The position numbers and the translations under genes were made by a program. DNA of 64,000 nucleotides from Reyranella sp. (GTDB lineage: Bacteria; Pseudomonadota; Alphaproteobacteria; Reyranellales; Reyranellaceae), in NCBI RefSeq assembly GCF_030651995.1, contig NZ_JAUSBN010000022.1, positions 1-64,000 of the forward strand. The letters are read 5' to 3'. The notes beneath the pieces are model-generated. The model did no database searches and was not told where the DNA came from. It saw only the letters and a list, made by a program, of their open reading frames with translations. This document shows, in pieces, positions 51,841-62,370 of the stretch (positions within the stretch are counted from its first letter, which is position 1; each line of letters starts with the position of its first letter).

Positions 51841-54621
51841 GTGACAAACCCCGCGACCTCTCTGTGGCCCGCCCTGGTCGCGACCGCTCGCGGCGCGCTC
51901 TGGCGCGCGCCTGACGGAACGCTGGAGCGGCTGAGCGGCACCAATGCAGGGGCCCGGGCGGCCGGTAGCCCTCCGCTGATCTGCCATGCCCCCGCGGTAG
52001 CGGCGCGGCTCGGGCTCGAGGAGATCCCGGCACGCGACCTGCTCGAACTCTTCGCCTTCGTGCGGCCGGCGCTCTTCTGCCTGCCCACGGTGCGCGGCCT
52101 GTGCGAAACACTCGGCCTGCAAGTCCCCGCGACGCCGGAACAGGAGGCGGCGGCCCTGCCCGCGATCGCCCGCTCGCTGCTCGATGAACTCGACGACATG
52201 GCGGCGCTGGCCTCGCCCGAACTGAAGGAAACGGCGCTCGCCATGGCCCTTGGGCACTGGAGCTGGGGCGATGCGGTGCTGACGGCGCTCGGCATCGACC
52301 AGGGTAGCCGGAAAGCACGCCCGGGCGCCGGTCTCGACATCTGGAAGAGCCTGCCCGTGTGGGAGGAGCCGCCGCCCGCGCCGCCGCCGGGCAGCCAGCC
52401 GGTTGAACCGCGCGAGGCGCGATTGCGGCTGGCGCATCTGGTTTCGGCCGGCGCCAACCTGGCCGAGGCCCGGCCGACCCAGAGCGACTATGCCTCGGCC
52501 GCCAGCGAGGCCTTCGCGCCGCGCGAGGAGGAAGGCAAACCCCACGTCGTTCTCGTCGAGGCAGGCACCGGCGTCGGCAAGACGCTGGGCTATGTCGCGC
52601 CGGCCAGCCTGTGGGCCGAGAAGAATGGCGCGCCGGTCTGGATTTCGACCTACACCCGCAACCTGCAGCGTCAGATCGACAACGAGCTCGACCGGCTGCA
52701 TCGCGACTCGGCGGAGAAGCGTCGCCGTGTCGTCATCCGCAAGGGCCGCGAGAACTATCTCTGCCTGCTGAACTTCCAGGAGGCGGCGATGCGCACCGGC
52801 CTGGTGCCGGAGAACGCGGTCGGTCTCGGCCTGCTGGCGCGCTGGGCGCTGGCCAGCCGCGACGGCGACATGATCGGCGGCGACCTCCCGGCCTGGCTGC
52901 TCGACCTGGTGGGCCGCAGCCGCGTGCAGCGGCTGGCCGACCGGCGCGGCGAATGCATCTACTCGGCCTGCGAACATTATCGGAAGTGCTACGTCGAGCG
53001 CACGATCCGCCGCGCCCGCCAGGCCGATATCGTCATCGCCAACCATGCGCTGGTGATGATCCAGGCGGCGATGGGCGGGCTCGACGACGGCACGCGGCCG
53101 CTGCGCTACGTGTTCGACGAGGGCCATCACCTGTTCGATGCCGCCGACGGTGCGTTCGGCGCGCATCTGAGCGGGGTCGAGGCGTCGGACCTGCGCCGCT
53201 GGCTGCTGGGTGCGGAGGGACGGCGCGGCAGCCGCGCCCGTGGGCTGGAGCGCCGCGTCACCGACCTGCTCGGCGAGGATGTCGAGGCCCAGAACGCCTT
53301 GCGCCGACTTCTCGACCTTGCGCAGCAGCTTCCCTCGCCCAACTGGCAGACGCGGCTGGCTGACGGCACGGTGCTGGGCCCCGCCGAGGAGTTCCTCGCG
53401 CTGGTGCGCCAGCAGGTGCGGGCGCGCTCGGCCGGCGACGACCAGGGATTCGGCCAGGAATGCGACGTACGACCGCTCAATCCCGGTCTCGTCGAAGCGG
53501 CGGACCAGCTCGCCGAGGCACTGGAGAAGATGCTGCAGCCGGTGCGCCGGCTGCGCCAGGCGCTGCGCGCCAAGCTCGAAGGCGAGGCCGACAAGCTCGA
53601 CTCCGGCCAGCGCGCGCGCATCGAAGGCGTGGCGCGGTCGCTCACCAACCGCTGCGAGCTGACGCTCGAATCCTGGCGCGCCATGCTGCGCGGCCTGCAC
53701 AACGATCCCGACCCCGCCTTTGTCGACTGGTTCGGCGTCGAACGGGTGCAGGGCCGCGAATACGACGTCGGCATGCATCGCCACTATCTGGATCCGGCCG
53801 AGCCGTTCGTGAATTCGGTGATCCGGCCCGCTCATGGCGCGGTGATCACCTCGGCGACCCTGCGCGATGCGCTCGGCGTGCCGCAGGCCGCCAACGACGA
53901 GGACGTTGCGGCACAGGCGGATTGGACGGTTGCCGAAGCGCGCACCGGCACGCGGCATCTCGCGGCGCCGGCGATGCGCGCGGCTATGGCGTCGCCGTTC
54001 GACTATGCGAACGCGACCAAGGTCCTGGTCGTGAAGGACGTCAAGCGCGACGATGCCGAGCTGGTGGCCGCAGCCTATCGCGAACTCTTCCTTGCGTCGG
54101 GGGGTGGCGCGCTGGGCCTCTTCACCGCGATCGGCCGTTTGCGCGCCGTGCACCAGCGCATCGCGCCGGTGCTCGAGGAAGCCGGCCTGCCGCTCTACGC
54201 CCAGCATGTCGGCGGCATGGATGCCGCGACCCTGGTCGACATCTTCCGCGCCGAGGAGCATTCGTGCCTGCTCGGCACCGACGCCGTGCGTGACGGTGTC
54301 GACGTGCCGGGACGGTCGCTGCGGCTCATCGTGTTCGACCGCGTACCCTGGCCACGCCCCGACATTCTTCACCGCGCCCGCAAGGCGCACTGGAAGGCGG
54401 CGGGCGCGGGCGCCAACGGCTACGACGACATGCTGGCGCGGCTGCGGCTGAAGCAGGCCTATGGACGATTGATCCGTCGCGCCGACGATCGCGGCGTCTT
54501 CGTGATGCTCGATTCGCGTTTGCCCAGTCGTCTGCTCAGCGCCTTTCCGCAAGGCGTGACCGTCGAACGCGTCGGTCTGGCCGATGCGGTGGCCGAAACG
54601 AGGCGGTTTCTGGATAGTTGA
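51841..54621 (+). CDS. DinG/XPD-type ATP-dependent DNA helicase
   Basis: The 926-residue superfamily 2 helicase has Walker A at EAGTGVGKT (residues 240-248), four Cys fit for a 4Fe-4S cluster (308, 372, 377, 383), a DEGH box at 426-429, and motifs IV-VI near the end (LLGTDAVRDGVDVPG, QAYGRLIRRADDRG). The order is that of DinG and XPD. An N-terminal region of about 200 residues precedes the helicase core. GTG 51841 is the likely start; the frame above it overlaps the divergent gene. It should unwind DNA with 5'-to-3' polarity, as relatives do. Confidence 0.92.
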   Translation: MTNPATSLWPALVATARGALWRAPDGTLERLSGTNAGARAAGSPPLICHAPAVAARLGLEEIPARDLLELFAFVRPALFCLPTVRGLCETLGLQVPATPEQEAAALPAIARSLLDELDDMAALASPELKETALAMALGHWSWGDAVLTALGIDQGSRKARPGAGLDIWKSLPVWEEPPPAPPPGSQPVEPREARLRLAHLVSAGANLAEARPTQSDYASAASEAFAPREEEGKPHVVLVEAGTGVGKTLGYVAPASLWAEKNGAPVWISTYTRNLQRQIDNELDRLHRDSAEKRRRVVIRKGRENYLCLLNFQEAAMRTGLVPENAVGLGLLARWALASRDGDMIGGDLPAWLLDLVGRSRVQRLADRRGECIYSACEHYRKCYVERTIRRARQADIVIANHALVMIQAAMGGLDDGTRPLRYVFDEGHHLFDAADGAFGAHLSGVEASDLRRWLLGAEGRRGSRARGLERRVTDLLGEDVEAQNALRRLLDLAQQLPSPNWQTRLADGTVLGPAEEFLALVRQQVRARSAGDDQGFGQECDVRPLNPGLVEAADQLAEALEKMLQPVRRLRQALRAKLEGEADKLDSGQRARIEGVARSLTNRCELTLESWRAMLRGLHNDPDPAFVDWFGVERVQGREYDVGMHRHYLDPAEPFVNSVIRPAHGAVITSATLRDALGVPQAANDEDVAAQADWTVAEARTGTRHLAAPAMRAAMASPFDYANATKVLVVKDVKRDDAELVAAAYRELFLASGGGALGLFTAIGRLRAVHQRIAPVLEEAGLPLYAQHVGGMDAATLVDIFRAEEHSCLLGTDAVRDGVDVPGRSLRLIVFDRVPWPRPDILHRARKAHWKAAGAGANGYDDMLARLRLKQAYGRLIRRADDRGVFVMLDSRLPSRLLSAFPQGVTVERVGLADAVAETRRFLDS

Positions 54622-54687
54622 GATCGCCGCAACGATCGCTCCGACTGGCTGTTTCTCCTGCATCAAGCAACGCACCAGGAGGAACTC

Positions 54688-54876
54688 ATGGACACGACCA
54701 AGCTCATTGCCGTCGCCGCGGCCGCCCTTCTCTTCGGCGGCTCCGCGATGGCCCAGAGCGGTGGAAGCGCAGGCGGCAGCGCCGGCACCGGCGGCGGCTC
54801 GGTGAACCAGGGCATGGCGCCGGCACCGTCGGGCTCCGGTGGCGTTTCCGGCGGCGCGACGGGCACGACCCGCTAG
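54688..54876 (+). CDS. Small secreted Gly/Ser-rich protein
   Basis: The 62-residue protein has a Sec signal (residues 1-22, cleavage after SAMA) and a mature part made almost only of Gly, Ser, Ala and Thr. It has no enzyme motif. AGGAGGA before ATG 54688 is a strong ribosome site, which supports real expression. A GC hairpin follows the stop. Confidence 0.72.
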   Translation: MDTTKLIAVAAAALLFGGSAMAQSGGSAGGSAGTGGGSVNQGMAPAPSGSGGVSGGATGTTR

Positions 54877-54897
54877 TTTTCGACTTCAAGGAGACAT

Positions 54898-54919
54898 GCC
54901 CGCTCCGCAGGGAGCGGGC
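54898..54919 (+). terminator. Possible terminator hairpin
   Basis: GCCCGCTCC and GGAGCGGGC form a perfect 9-bp stem with a 4-base loop 21 bases past the small secreted protein gene. No T-run follows, so it is a weak intrinsic terminator candidate or an mRNA-stabilising hairpin. Confidence 0.45.
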
Positions 54920-55008
54920 CGTACTCTGTCCGACGTACGACAGAACTGCGCACTTCTGGTAAAAGCGCCCGACTTGAGACGACATTCTCTCAGATCGAGC
55001 CCTTGCCT

Positions 55009-56382
55009 ATGCGCCTTTCGACCAAGCTCCTGCTGACCGCGGCGGCGTTCATCGCCGGCGGTGCCGGCATCTATGCCTTTGCCTACCACCTCTATCCGCC
55101 GCCCTCGGTCCGCGACCGGCAGGCGACCACTCCGGCCCCAGCGCAGGGCCCCGCTCCCGCCGCTCCCCTTTCCGACCAGGCGGTGGCCCAGCTCTATGAC
55201 GAGTGCGTGCGGGGCGCGTGGCCCACGGTCGCGGACGCCCATGTGCGAGCGGCCGCCTGCTCCAAGGCGCTGCAGACCCGCCGGCTCAAGCCGCCTGAAA
55301 TCGCCCTGGCCCGGCTCACCCGCGGCATTGCCCGCACGGCGCTGGGCGACAAGGTGCTGGCCGCCGAGGATTACGCGGAGGCGCTGAAGCACTATGACGG
55401 CGCCGTCGATCCCAGGAATCCCGATTCGCTGAACCTCTATCGCCGCGCCACCTCGCTGCATGCGATGGGCGAGACCGACCGTGCCCTCTCCGACTATGGC
55501 GACGCAATCCGCGTCGACCCAGGCAACTCGCTTGCGTATCTCGGTCGGGGCGTGATGCTGGCGACCCGCAAGCGTTCCTACAATCGCGCCATCGAGGATT
55601 TCGACAAGGTCCTGATGCTGCAGCCCGACAATGTCGATGCCCTGATCGCCCGCGGCAATGCCTACAGCCAGATCGGCGACAACGGCCGCGCACTCGCCGA
55701 CCTCGACCGCGCCATTCGCCTCGCGCCCGACAATGCGCAAGCCTACGTGATACGCGGCCTCGCCAACAACCGGCGCGCCCAGAGGCAGCTGGCGATGCAG
55801 GATTACGAAACGGCGCTGAAAGTCGCCCCCCGTTACCCGCAGGCGCTGGCCAATCGCGCCGCCCTCCTTTCGGAGGAAGGCAGGTACGACCAGGCGATCA
55901 GCGACCTCGACGAGTCGATCAAGGCGGATTCCGACAATCCCGTCGCCTACTACAATCGCGGCTATGCCCACTTCGCCAGGCAAGAGTACGACAAGGCGCT
56001 GGCCGACTACGACGCGGCCATCAAGCTCGAACCCGGCATGGGTCGGGCCTACAACAACCGCTGCCTCATCCGCGCCATCACCGGCAAGGATCTGGTGGCC
56101 GGCCTGCAGGACTGCGACACGGCACAGAAGCTGATGCCGCTGAACCTCGACGTCCGCGACACGCGCGGCTTCATCTACCTGAAGCTGGGCGATCCCCGCC
56201 TCGCGGTGAAGGAGTACAACGACGCTCTCGACGTCGATCCCAACCGCCCGCTGGCGCTCTACGGCCGCGGCATCGCGCGCAGCATGATCGGCGAGACGCG
56301 GGAGGGAGACGCAGACAAGGCCGCGGCCGTCACGCTCGATCCCGAGGTCGCCCAGCAATTCGCGCCCTTCGGCCTGAAGTAG
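55009..56382 (+). CDS. TPR-repeat protein, membrane-anchored
   Basis: The 457-residue protein has an N-terminal membrane segment or uncleaved signal (residues 7-25), a Pro/Ala-rich linker, and about nine tetratricopeptide repeats (for example GNAYSQIGDNGRALADLDRA and YNRGYAHFARQEYDKALADY). It should act as a scaffold for protein contacts in the periplasm. ATG 55009 was chosen over a TTG six bases upstream. No partner is clear from the neighbours. Confidence 0.88.
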   Translation: MRLSTKLLLTAAAFIAGGAGIYAFAYHLYPPPSVRDRQATTPAPAQGPAPAAPLSDQAVAQLYDECVRGAWPTVADAHVRAAACSKALQTRRLKPPEIALARLTRGIARTALGDKVLAAEDYAEALKHYDGAVDPRNPDSLNLYRRATSLHAMGETDRALSDYGDAIRVDPGNSLAYLGRGVMLATRKRSYNRAIEDFDKVLMLQPDNVDALIARGNAYSQIGDNGRALADLDRAIRLAPDNAQAYVIRGLANNRRAQRQLAMQDYETALKVAPRYPQALANRAALLSEEGRYDQAISDLDESIKADSDNPVAYYNRGYAHFARQEYDKALADYDAAIKLEPGMGRAYNNRCLIRAITGKDLVAGLQDCDTAQKLMPLNLDVRDTRGFIYLKLGDPRLAVKEYNDALDVDPNRPLALYGRGIARSMIGETREGDADKAAAVTLDPEVAQQFAPFGLK

Positions 56383-56612
56383 CGTCCAGCCCGGTTAGCG
56401 CAAGCCGGGAGGCGTTCGAGCGTCTCCCGCCTCTGCGAAGGCGTGCAGGCATTCATCCGGTTTGACGGTTGGAAGCAGCTGGGGGATGGCGCCGTGGCTG
56501 CGCGTTGCGGCTTTGCGCAGGCCGAGCCGAGATCATCCAGGACGTTCCCGCACCGACCTCGCGGTATGCAGCTACCACCCGCCCCGGAGGGGGGCCGCTC
56601 CCGGCGCGAGTT

Positions 56613-56639
56613 ATTTCGTTTATTGCGTTTATTTCGTTT
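56613..56639 (-). repeat. Three 9-bp tandem units (AAACGNAAT-like)
   Basis: On the plus strand the units are ATTTCGTTT, ATTGCGTTT and ATTTCGTTT. Read on the minus strand they match the set at 3400-3426 with the same GCGT flank. Confidence 0.75.
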
Positions 56640-56815
56640 ACGCAGCTTGACGAGGTCGCCGGGGCGCAGAGGCGGAACGAGCACACGGTCGATGTGGAGG
56701 CGGAAGCTATCGCCGCTGATGGGCCCCTCGATGAACCACGGTGCTCAACCTCTCCCTGAGAGTCTGACTCGAAAGGAATGCAGCTAAAACAAGAGGCTAT
56801 GAACAGCCTCGATAA

Positions 56816-56949
56816 CCTCACCCTGAGGAGCATCGCGCAGCGATGCGTCTCGAAGGGTGGGAACGCGCACCTTGCCTGTTGCCCATCCTTCGAGACGCGC
56901 CCGGAGTTTACCCCGAGGTATTCGAGGGGCGGCGCTCCTCAGGATGAGG
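56816..56949. repeat. Palindromic intergenic repeat
   Basis: The outer arms (56816-56831 and 56934-56949) pair over 16 bases with one mismatch. Inside, gcgtctcgaagggtggg and cccatccttcgagacgc pair over 17 bases with one mismatch. It is of the same type as the other composite elements but differs in sequence. Confidence 0.82.
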
Positions 56950-57029
56950 CAAGTGCTTGAATCGATTCAATTCATTTCCGGCCAGACTCTCAGAATGAGG
57001 TGAATGGGTCACGTCAGGACGGAGAGACT

Positions 57030-57995
57030 CTAGTAACCCGCGGCGCGGTCGACGACTTCCTTGAGCGGCTCGCCGTCGAGAAAGCGCTTGAGGTTCTCGA
57101 CGAACAGTCGCGCCACGAAACGGTCGCGCTGCGGGTGCGGACCGCCGATGTGCGGCAGCACGATGATGCCCGGAGCCTTCCAGAACGGATGCTCCGACGG
57201 CAGGGGCTCCTGCCGGAAGACGTCGAGCAGGGCGCCGGCGATCTTCTTCTCCCGCGTGGCGGCCATGAGATCGGCGTCATTGATGATCTGGCCGCGGCCG
57301 AAGTTCAGCACCCAGGCGGATGGCTTCATCCTGGCCAGCCGCTTCGCATCGATGAAGTTCTCGGTCTCCGGTGTCGCCGGCAGCAGCAGCAGCACGAAGT
57401 CAGACTGCGACAGAACCTCGTCGGTCCGCTCGGGCGCCAGCACCTCGGCCACGTTCGGGATGCGCGTCGGCCGCCGCTTCGTGCCAATCACGTGCATCCC
57501 GAGCGCGACGGCGATGCGCGCCACTTCCTGGCCGATCGCGCCCAGGCCCAATATGCCGAGCGTCTTGCCCGTCAGGGGCTGGGCCACCGTATGGACCCAC
57601 TTGCTCTGCTTCTGGTGCTCGGCGACCTGCGCGTAGGGCTTCGCGACATGGAACAGCGCGCCGATGATGTTCTCGGGCATCGACTCGGTGTGAGTTCCGC
57701 GCGCGCAGGTCAGCGTGAGGCCCGACGGCAGGTCGGGCAGCGCCAGCCAGTTGTCGACGCCGGCGCTCATCGCCTGCGCCCAGCGCAGTCGGGGCATCGC
57801 CGGCAGCAGCCCCGCCGGCACCGCCCCCGCCATCATCGCCTCGGTGCGGGCGAGTTGCTCGGCCGAGGGCTTCTCCTTGCGCGGCAGCGTGTCGATCGCG
57901 ACCCGCTCGGCGAGACCCGCGGTCTGGATCGCATCGAGATAGGCCGTCGGAGAATCGGTCCAGAGCAGGACGTGGGAGCGGTTCGTCGAGGACAT
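57030..57995 (-). CDS. D-2-hydroxyacid dehydrogenase
   Basis: The 321-residue NAD enzyme has the Rossmann loop GLGAIGQEVARIAVALG and the later LLLLPATPETENFI and NFGRGQIINDADL. The catalytic set is present as Arg in NFGRG, Glu in FRQEPLP and His in PHIGGPHP. It would reduce a 2-oxo acid to the D-hydroxy acid. It starts 5 bases behind the SDR stop, so the two are co-transcribed. Confidence 0.92.
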   Translation of the reverse strand: MSSTNRSHVLLWTDSPTAYLDAIQTAGLAERVAIDTLPRKEKPSAEQLARTEAMMAGAVPAGLLPAMPRLRWAQAMSAGVDNWLALPDLPSGLTLTCARGTHTESMPENIIGALFHVAKPYAQVAEHQKQSKWVHTVAQPLTGKTLGILGLGAIGQEVARIAVALGMHVIGTKRRPTRIPNVAEVLAPERTDEVLSQSDFVLLLLPATPETENFIDAKRLARMKPSAWVLNFGRGQIINDADLMAATREKKIAGALLDVFRQEPLPSEHPFWKAPGIIVLPHIGGPHPQRDRFVARLFVENLKRFLDGEPLKEVVDRAAGY

Positions 57996-58000
57996 GGACC

Positions 58001-58747
58001 TTACAACCCCTGTCCGCCGGCCACCGCAATGGTCTGGCCGGTCACCCAGGAGGCCAGCGGCGAGGCCAGGAACAGCGCGACGTTCGCGACCTCCTCGGCA
58101 TGGCCCATGCGACCGAACGGGATCGAGGCCAGCGTGCCGTTGTAGAGGGCGGGATTGTCGGTCTTGCGCTTGTCCCAGACGCCGCCGGGAAACTCGATCG
58201 AGCCGGGAGCGATGCAGTTCACACGGATGCGATCCTTCGCATACATCGCCGCCTGGGTGACCGTGTAGTGGATCACCGCCGCCTTGATGGCACCGTAGGG
58301 CGGCTGGCGCGCCGCCGGATGGAGCGCCGAGATCGAGGAGATGTTGACCACGTTGCCCTGCGACTTCTTCAGTTCCGGCAGGGCCTCCTGCGTCGCATGC
58401 ACGATCGAGAGCATGTCGACCGCGAGGCTGCTGGTCCAACCCTTGTCGTCGTCCGAGGAGCCGAAGGCCGACGCGTTGTTGATCAGGAGGTCTACTCCCC
58501 CCAGCGCCGCGATCGCCTCACGGACGTAACCGCGCACGGCGTCGCCCTGCGCGAGGTCGGCGCTGGCGGCATGGTTCTTGTGGCCGTGCTTCGCGAGTTC
58601 CGCGCGGGTTTCTTCGAGGGTCTTGGCATCGCGCGCGCAGATCGACACGTCGCCGCCGCAGGCCGCGAAGCCCATGGCGATCGCCTTGCCGATGCCCCGG
58701 CTGCCGCCGCAAACGATCGCCTTCTTGCCCGTGAAATCCAGCTTCAT
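58001..58747 (-). CDS. Short-chain dehydrogenase/reductase
   Basis: The 248-residue classic SDR has VCGGSRGIGKAIA, NNASAFG, Ser in VNISSISAL, and a segment PPYGAIKAAVIHY with the YxxxK pair. AGGAG before ATG 58747 sets the start. It is the first gene of a two-gene unit with the hydroxyacid dehydrogenase; together they may interconvert a hydroxy acid or ester. Substrate is unknown. Confidence 0.92.
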   Translation of the reverse strand: MKLDFTGKKAIVCGGSRGIGKAIAMGFAACGGDVSICARDAKTLEETRAELAKHGHKNHAASADLAQGDAVRGYVREAIAALGGVDLLINNASAFGSSDDDKGWTSSLAVDMLSIVHATQEALPELKKSQGNVVNISSISALHPAARQPPYGAIKAAVIHYTVTQAAMYAKDRIRVNCIAPGSIEFPGGVWDKRKTDNPALYNGTLASIPFGRMGHAEEVANVALFLASPLASWVTGQTIAVAGGQGL

Positions 58748-58885
58748 TGCATCATCTCCTGTTGCGGCCGCCACCGTGGCGGCCAGTGCCCTGCAAATCA
58801 ATCAGGAATGAATTTCACATGGAGATTGATTGCATTCGCCGTCATCATGCGACGCAGGCGCCGGAACGGGTGCGGCACGGGGAGA

Positions 58886-59287
58886 ATGAACAGGGTGCGG
58901 ATGCTTGGGACGCTTCTGGCGTCATTGGTGCTCCCTTTCTTGCCCGTTGCCATCGCGTGGGCCGCCAACGAGCCGGTCACCCGCGTCGACATCATCGTCC
59001 GGAGCAAGGCTGACGGCCGCGTCATCATCGAGACCATCACCGACGGGCGTGGCGCCATCGTGGTGAAGGAGATGCGTCCGGGTCTCTACAGCATCGAGGC
59101 GGGGGCCAAGCTTCCCCTGGCGCTGCTGAAGCGCAGCGGCGGCTGGGACATCGCGCTGATCCCCATCTCCGCCAGACCGGCCAAGCCGCAAAAGCATCGC
59201 GCCAAGCCGACGGCCAGGGGCATGCAGGTCGACATCGTCGTGCCCGATGGCGCCACGACCTCCTACACAGTGATCGTCACGGACTGA
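58886..59287 (+). CDS. Secreted hypothetical protein
   Basis: The 133-residue protein has a Sec signal (about 1-28, cleavage after AWA). The mature part is beta-rich with basic Lys/Arg-rich stretch (KPQKHRAKPTARG), which may bind an anionic surface. No family is recognised. The start may instead be ATG 58901; the ribosome site is better there. It precedes the Bug receptor gene by 84 bases. Confidence 0.6.
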   Translation: MNRVRMLGTLLASLVLPFLPVAIAWAANEPVTRVDIIVRSKADGRVIIETITDGRGAIVVKEMRPGLYSIEAGAKLPLALLKRSGGWDIALIPISARPAKPQKHRAKPTARGMQVDIVVPDGATTSYTVIVTD

Positions 59288-59371
59288 GACCGGCAGCAGA
59301 CATGTTGAACAGCGGAACGACTCCGCTAGACTGCCTCCCAATCAAGGAAAGCACAGGAGGCTAGGTTCGAG

Positions 59372-60367
59372 ATGGTCAAAGTCATGATTCCGCGTCGACG
59401 CGCACTCATTCTCTCCGGCGGCGCCCTCGCCGCGCCGATGATCGCGTCGGGCATCGCCCGGGCGCAGAACGACTGGCCCAACCGGCCGGTGAAGTACGTC
59501 GTGGTGTTTCCGGCCGGCGGCCCGACCGACACGCTGTCGCGCATCGTCTGCCAGGAACTTTCCGAACTGACGGGCCAGCAGTTCATCATCGAGAACCGCG
59601 CCGGCTCCGGCGGCAATATCGGCGCAGACTTCATCGCCAAGTCGACCCCCGATGGCTACACGATCGGCCTCTATACGATCGCCGCGCATGCCATCGCGCC
59701 CACGCTCTATGCCAAGCTGCCGTTCGACGCGGGCAAGGACTTCACCGGCGTTGCCATGCTGTGGTCGGTGCCCAACATGCTGATGACGCGGCTCGACTTC
59801 CCGGCCAACACGATCCCCGAGCTGATCGCGCTGGCGAAGGCCAATCCGGGCAAGTATTCGTTCGCCTCGTCGGGCGCCGGCACCAGCCCGCACCTGACCG
59901 GGGAGATGTTCAAGCAGATGGCCGGCGTCAACCTGCTGCACGTGCCCTACAAGGGCAGCGCGCCCGCCCATCAGGATATCCTGGCCGGCCAGGTCGACAT
60001 GATGTTCGACAACATTCCAGGGCCTCTCGGCCTCATGAAGAGCGGCAAGGTGAAGGGCATCGCGGTGACCTCAAAGGAGCGTCATCCGGCGGCGCCCGAC
60101 AAGCCGACCTTCGGGGAATTCCTGCCCGGATTCGAGATCACCTCATGGGGCGGCGTCTGCGCGCCGGCCGGCGTGCCGCCGGCAATGGTCGAGAAGCTCT
60201 CGGCGCTGACCAAGCAGGCTCTGGAGAAACCCAGCGTGAAAGCCGGCTTCGACCGGCTGGGCGCTACCCAGATCTGGATGACGCCGGCGGAAACCGCCGC
60301 CTATCGCGCCGCCGAGGAAAAGAAGCTCGCCCCGGTGATCAAGGCGTCAGGCGCCAAGGTGGAGTAA
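59372..60367 (+). CDS. Bug-family solute-binding protein (TTT receptor)
   Basis: The 331-residue receptor has a twin-Arg-like leader (IPRRRALILSGG, cleavage near RAQND) and the family blocks WPNRPVKYVVVFPAGGPTD, IENRAGSGGNIGADFI, GTSPHLTGEMFK and PYKGSAPAHQDILAGQVD. It binds a small organic acid or similar ligand in the periplasm. No TctA/TctB gene is next to it; instead a polyamine-type ABC importer starts 54 bases downstream. Confidence 0.93.
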   Translation: MVKVMIPRRRALILSGGALAAPMIASGIARAQNDWPNRPVKYVVVFPAGGPTDTLSRIVCQELSELTGQQFIIENRAGSGGNIGADFIAKSTPDGYTIGLYTIAAHAIAPTLYAKLPFDAGKDFTGVAMLWSVPNMLMTRLDFPANTIPELIALAKANPGKYSFASSGAGTSPHLTGEMFKQMAGVNLLHVPYKGSAPAHQDILAGQVDMMFDNIPGPLGLMKSGKVKGIAVTSKERHPAAPDKPTFGEFLPGFEITSWGGVCAPAGVPPAMVEKLSALTKQALEKPSVKAGFDRLGATQIWMTPAETAAYRAAEEKKLAPVIKASGAKVE

Positions 60368-60421
60368 CTTCCGCCTGTCGCGCTGGCGCTCGGGCTGGCA
60401 TGGAATTCGCTGCACCGGTGC

Positions 60422-61499
<1,078 letters not shown>

Positions 61500-61516
<17 letters not shown>

Positions 61517-62360
61517 CGCGCCGGCGGGCTGGCGGCCGCGCCACGGCGCCTACTGGCTCATTATTCTGCCGGCCCTTGCAATGCTGGTCTTTCTCTATCT
61601 CGTGCCGCTCGCGGACGTTCTCGTCACCAGCATCACCGATCCCAAGCCGGGCCTCGACAATTACCTGCTGCTCTTCACCAGCACGTCGGTCCAGAAGACC
61701 CTGCTGACAACGCTGCGCATTGCCGCGCTCACCACCTTCGTCGCCCTGCTGCTGGGCTATGTCGTCGCCTACGCGATGCGCGCCGCGAACTCCAGCCAGC
61801 AGCGTCTCATGTTGTTCTGCGTCCTCCTGCCCTTCTGGATATCGGTGCTGGTTCGGTCCTTTGCCTGGATCGCCCTGCTCAGCAGCCGCGGGCCGGTGAA
61901 TGCCGGATTGATGGCCTGGGGCCTGATCGACGAGCCGTTGCCGCTGGTGCGCAACGAAACGGGCGTCCTGATCGGCATGGTCCACGTCATGCTGCCTTAT
62001 GCGGTGCTGACGCTCTACGCCAACATGCGCGGCATCGACGTGCGGCTGGTCGCGGCGGCGCGCAGCCTCGGCGCCAGCCGGTTCCAGGCGTTCCGCATGG
62101 TCTTCCTGCCGCTCACCCGCCCCGGCCTGATCGGCGCCGGCACGCTGGTCTTCATCCTGTCGCTCGGCTTCTACGTCACGCCCGCGCTGCTGGGCGGCGG
62201 CAAGGTGCTGATGATCGCGGAGTATGTCGCCGTCCAGATCAACGACACGCTGCGCTGGGGACTGGGAACCATGCTGGCCACGACGCTGATGCTGTCCGTG
62301 CTTGCCGCGCTGTGGGCGCTCTCCCGCGTCCTCGACGTCAAGCGGCTGTTCGGCGCGTGA
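61500..62360 (+). CDS. ABC transporter permease, PotB-like
   Basis: The 286-residue permease has six membrane segments and the EAA loop RLVAAARSLGASRFQAFRMVFLPLTRPGL (given by its ends RLVAAARSLGAS and FLPLTRPGL). It starts with GTG 61500 inside the ATPase gene. It should form the pore with the next permease. Only 10 bases separate it from that gene. Confidence 0.93.
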
Positions 62361-62370
62361 GGGGGCCGTC

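Larger units (their letters stand above)
56383..57029. other. Repeat-bearing intergenic region
   Basis: About 650 bases without a supported gene. It holds the second set of 9-bp units (56613-56639) and a palindromic repeat (56816-56949), both listed separately. No tRNA or small gene is visible. Confidence 0.6.

Noticed and set aside
51784..54675. A minus-strand open frame of about 960 codons
   Set aside because: It is the antisense shadow of the helicase gene, which has Walker, Fe-S and DEGH motifs in order.
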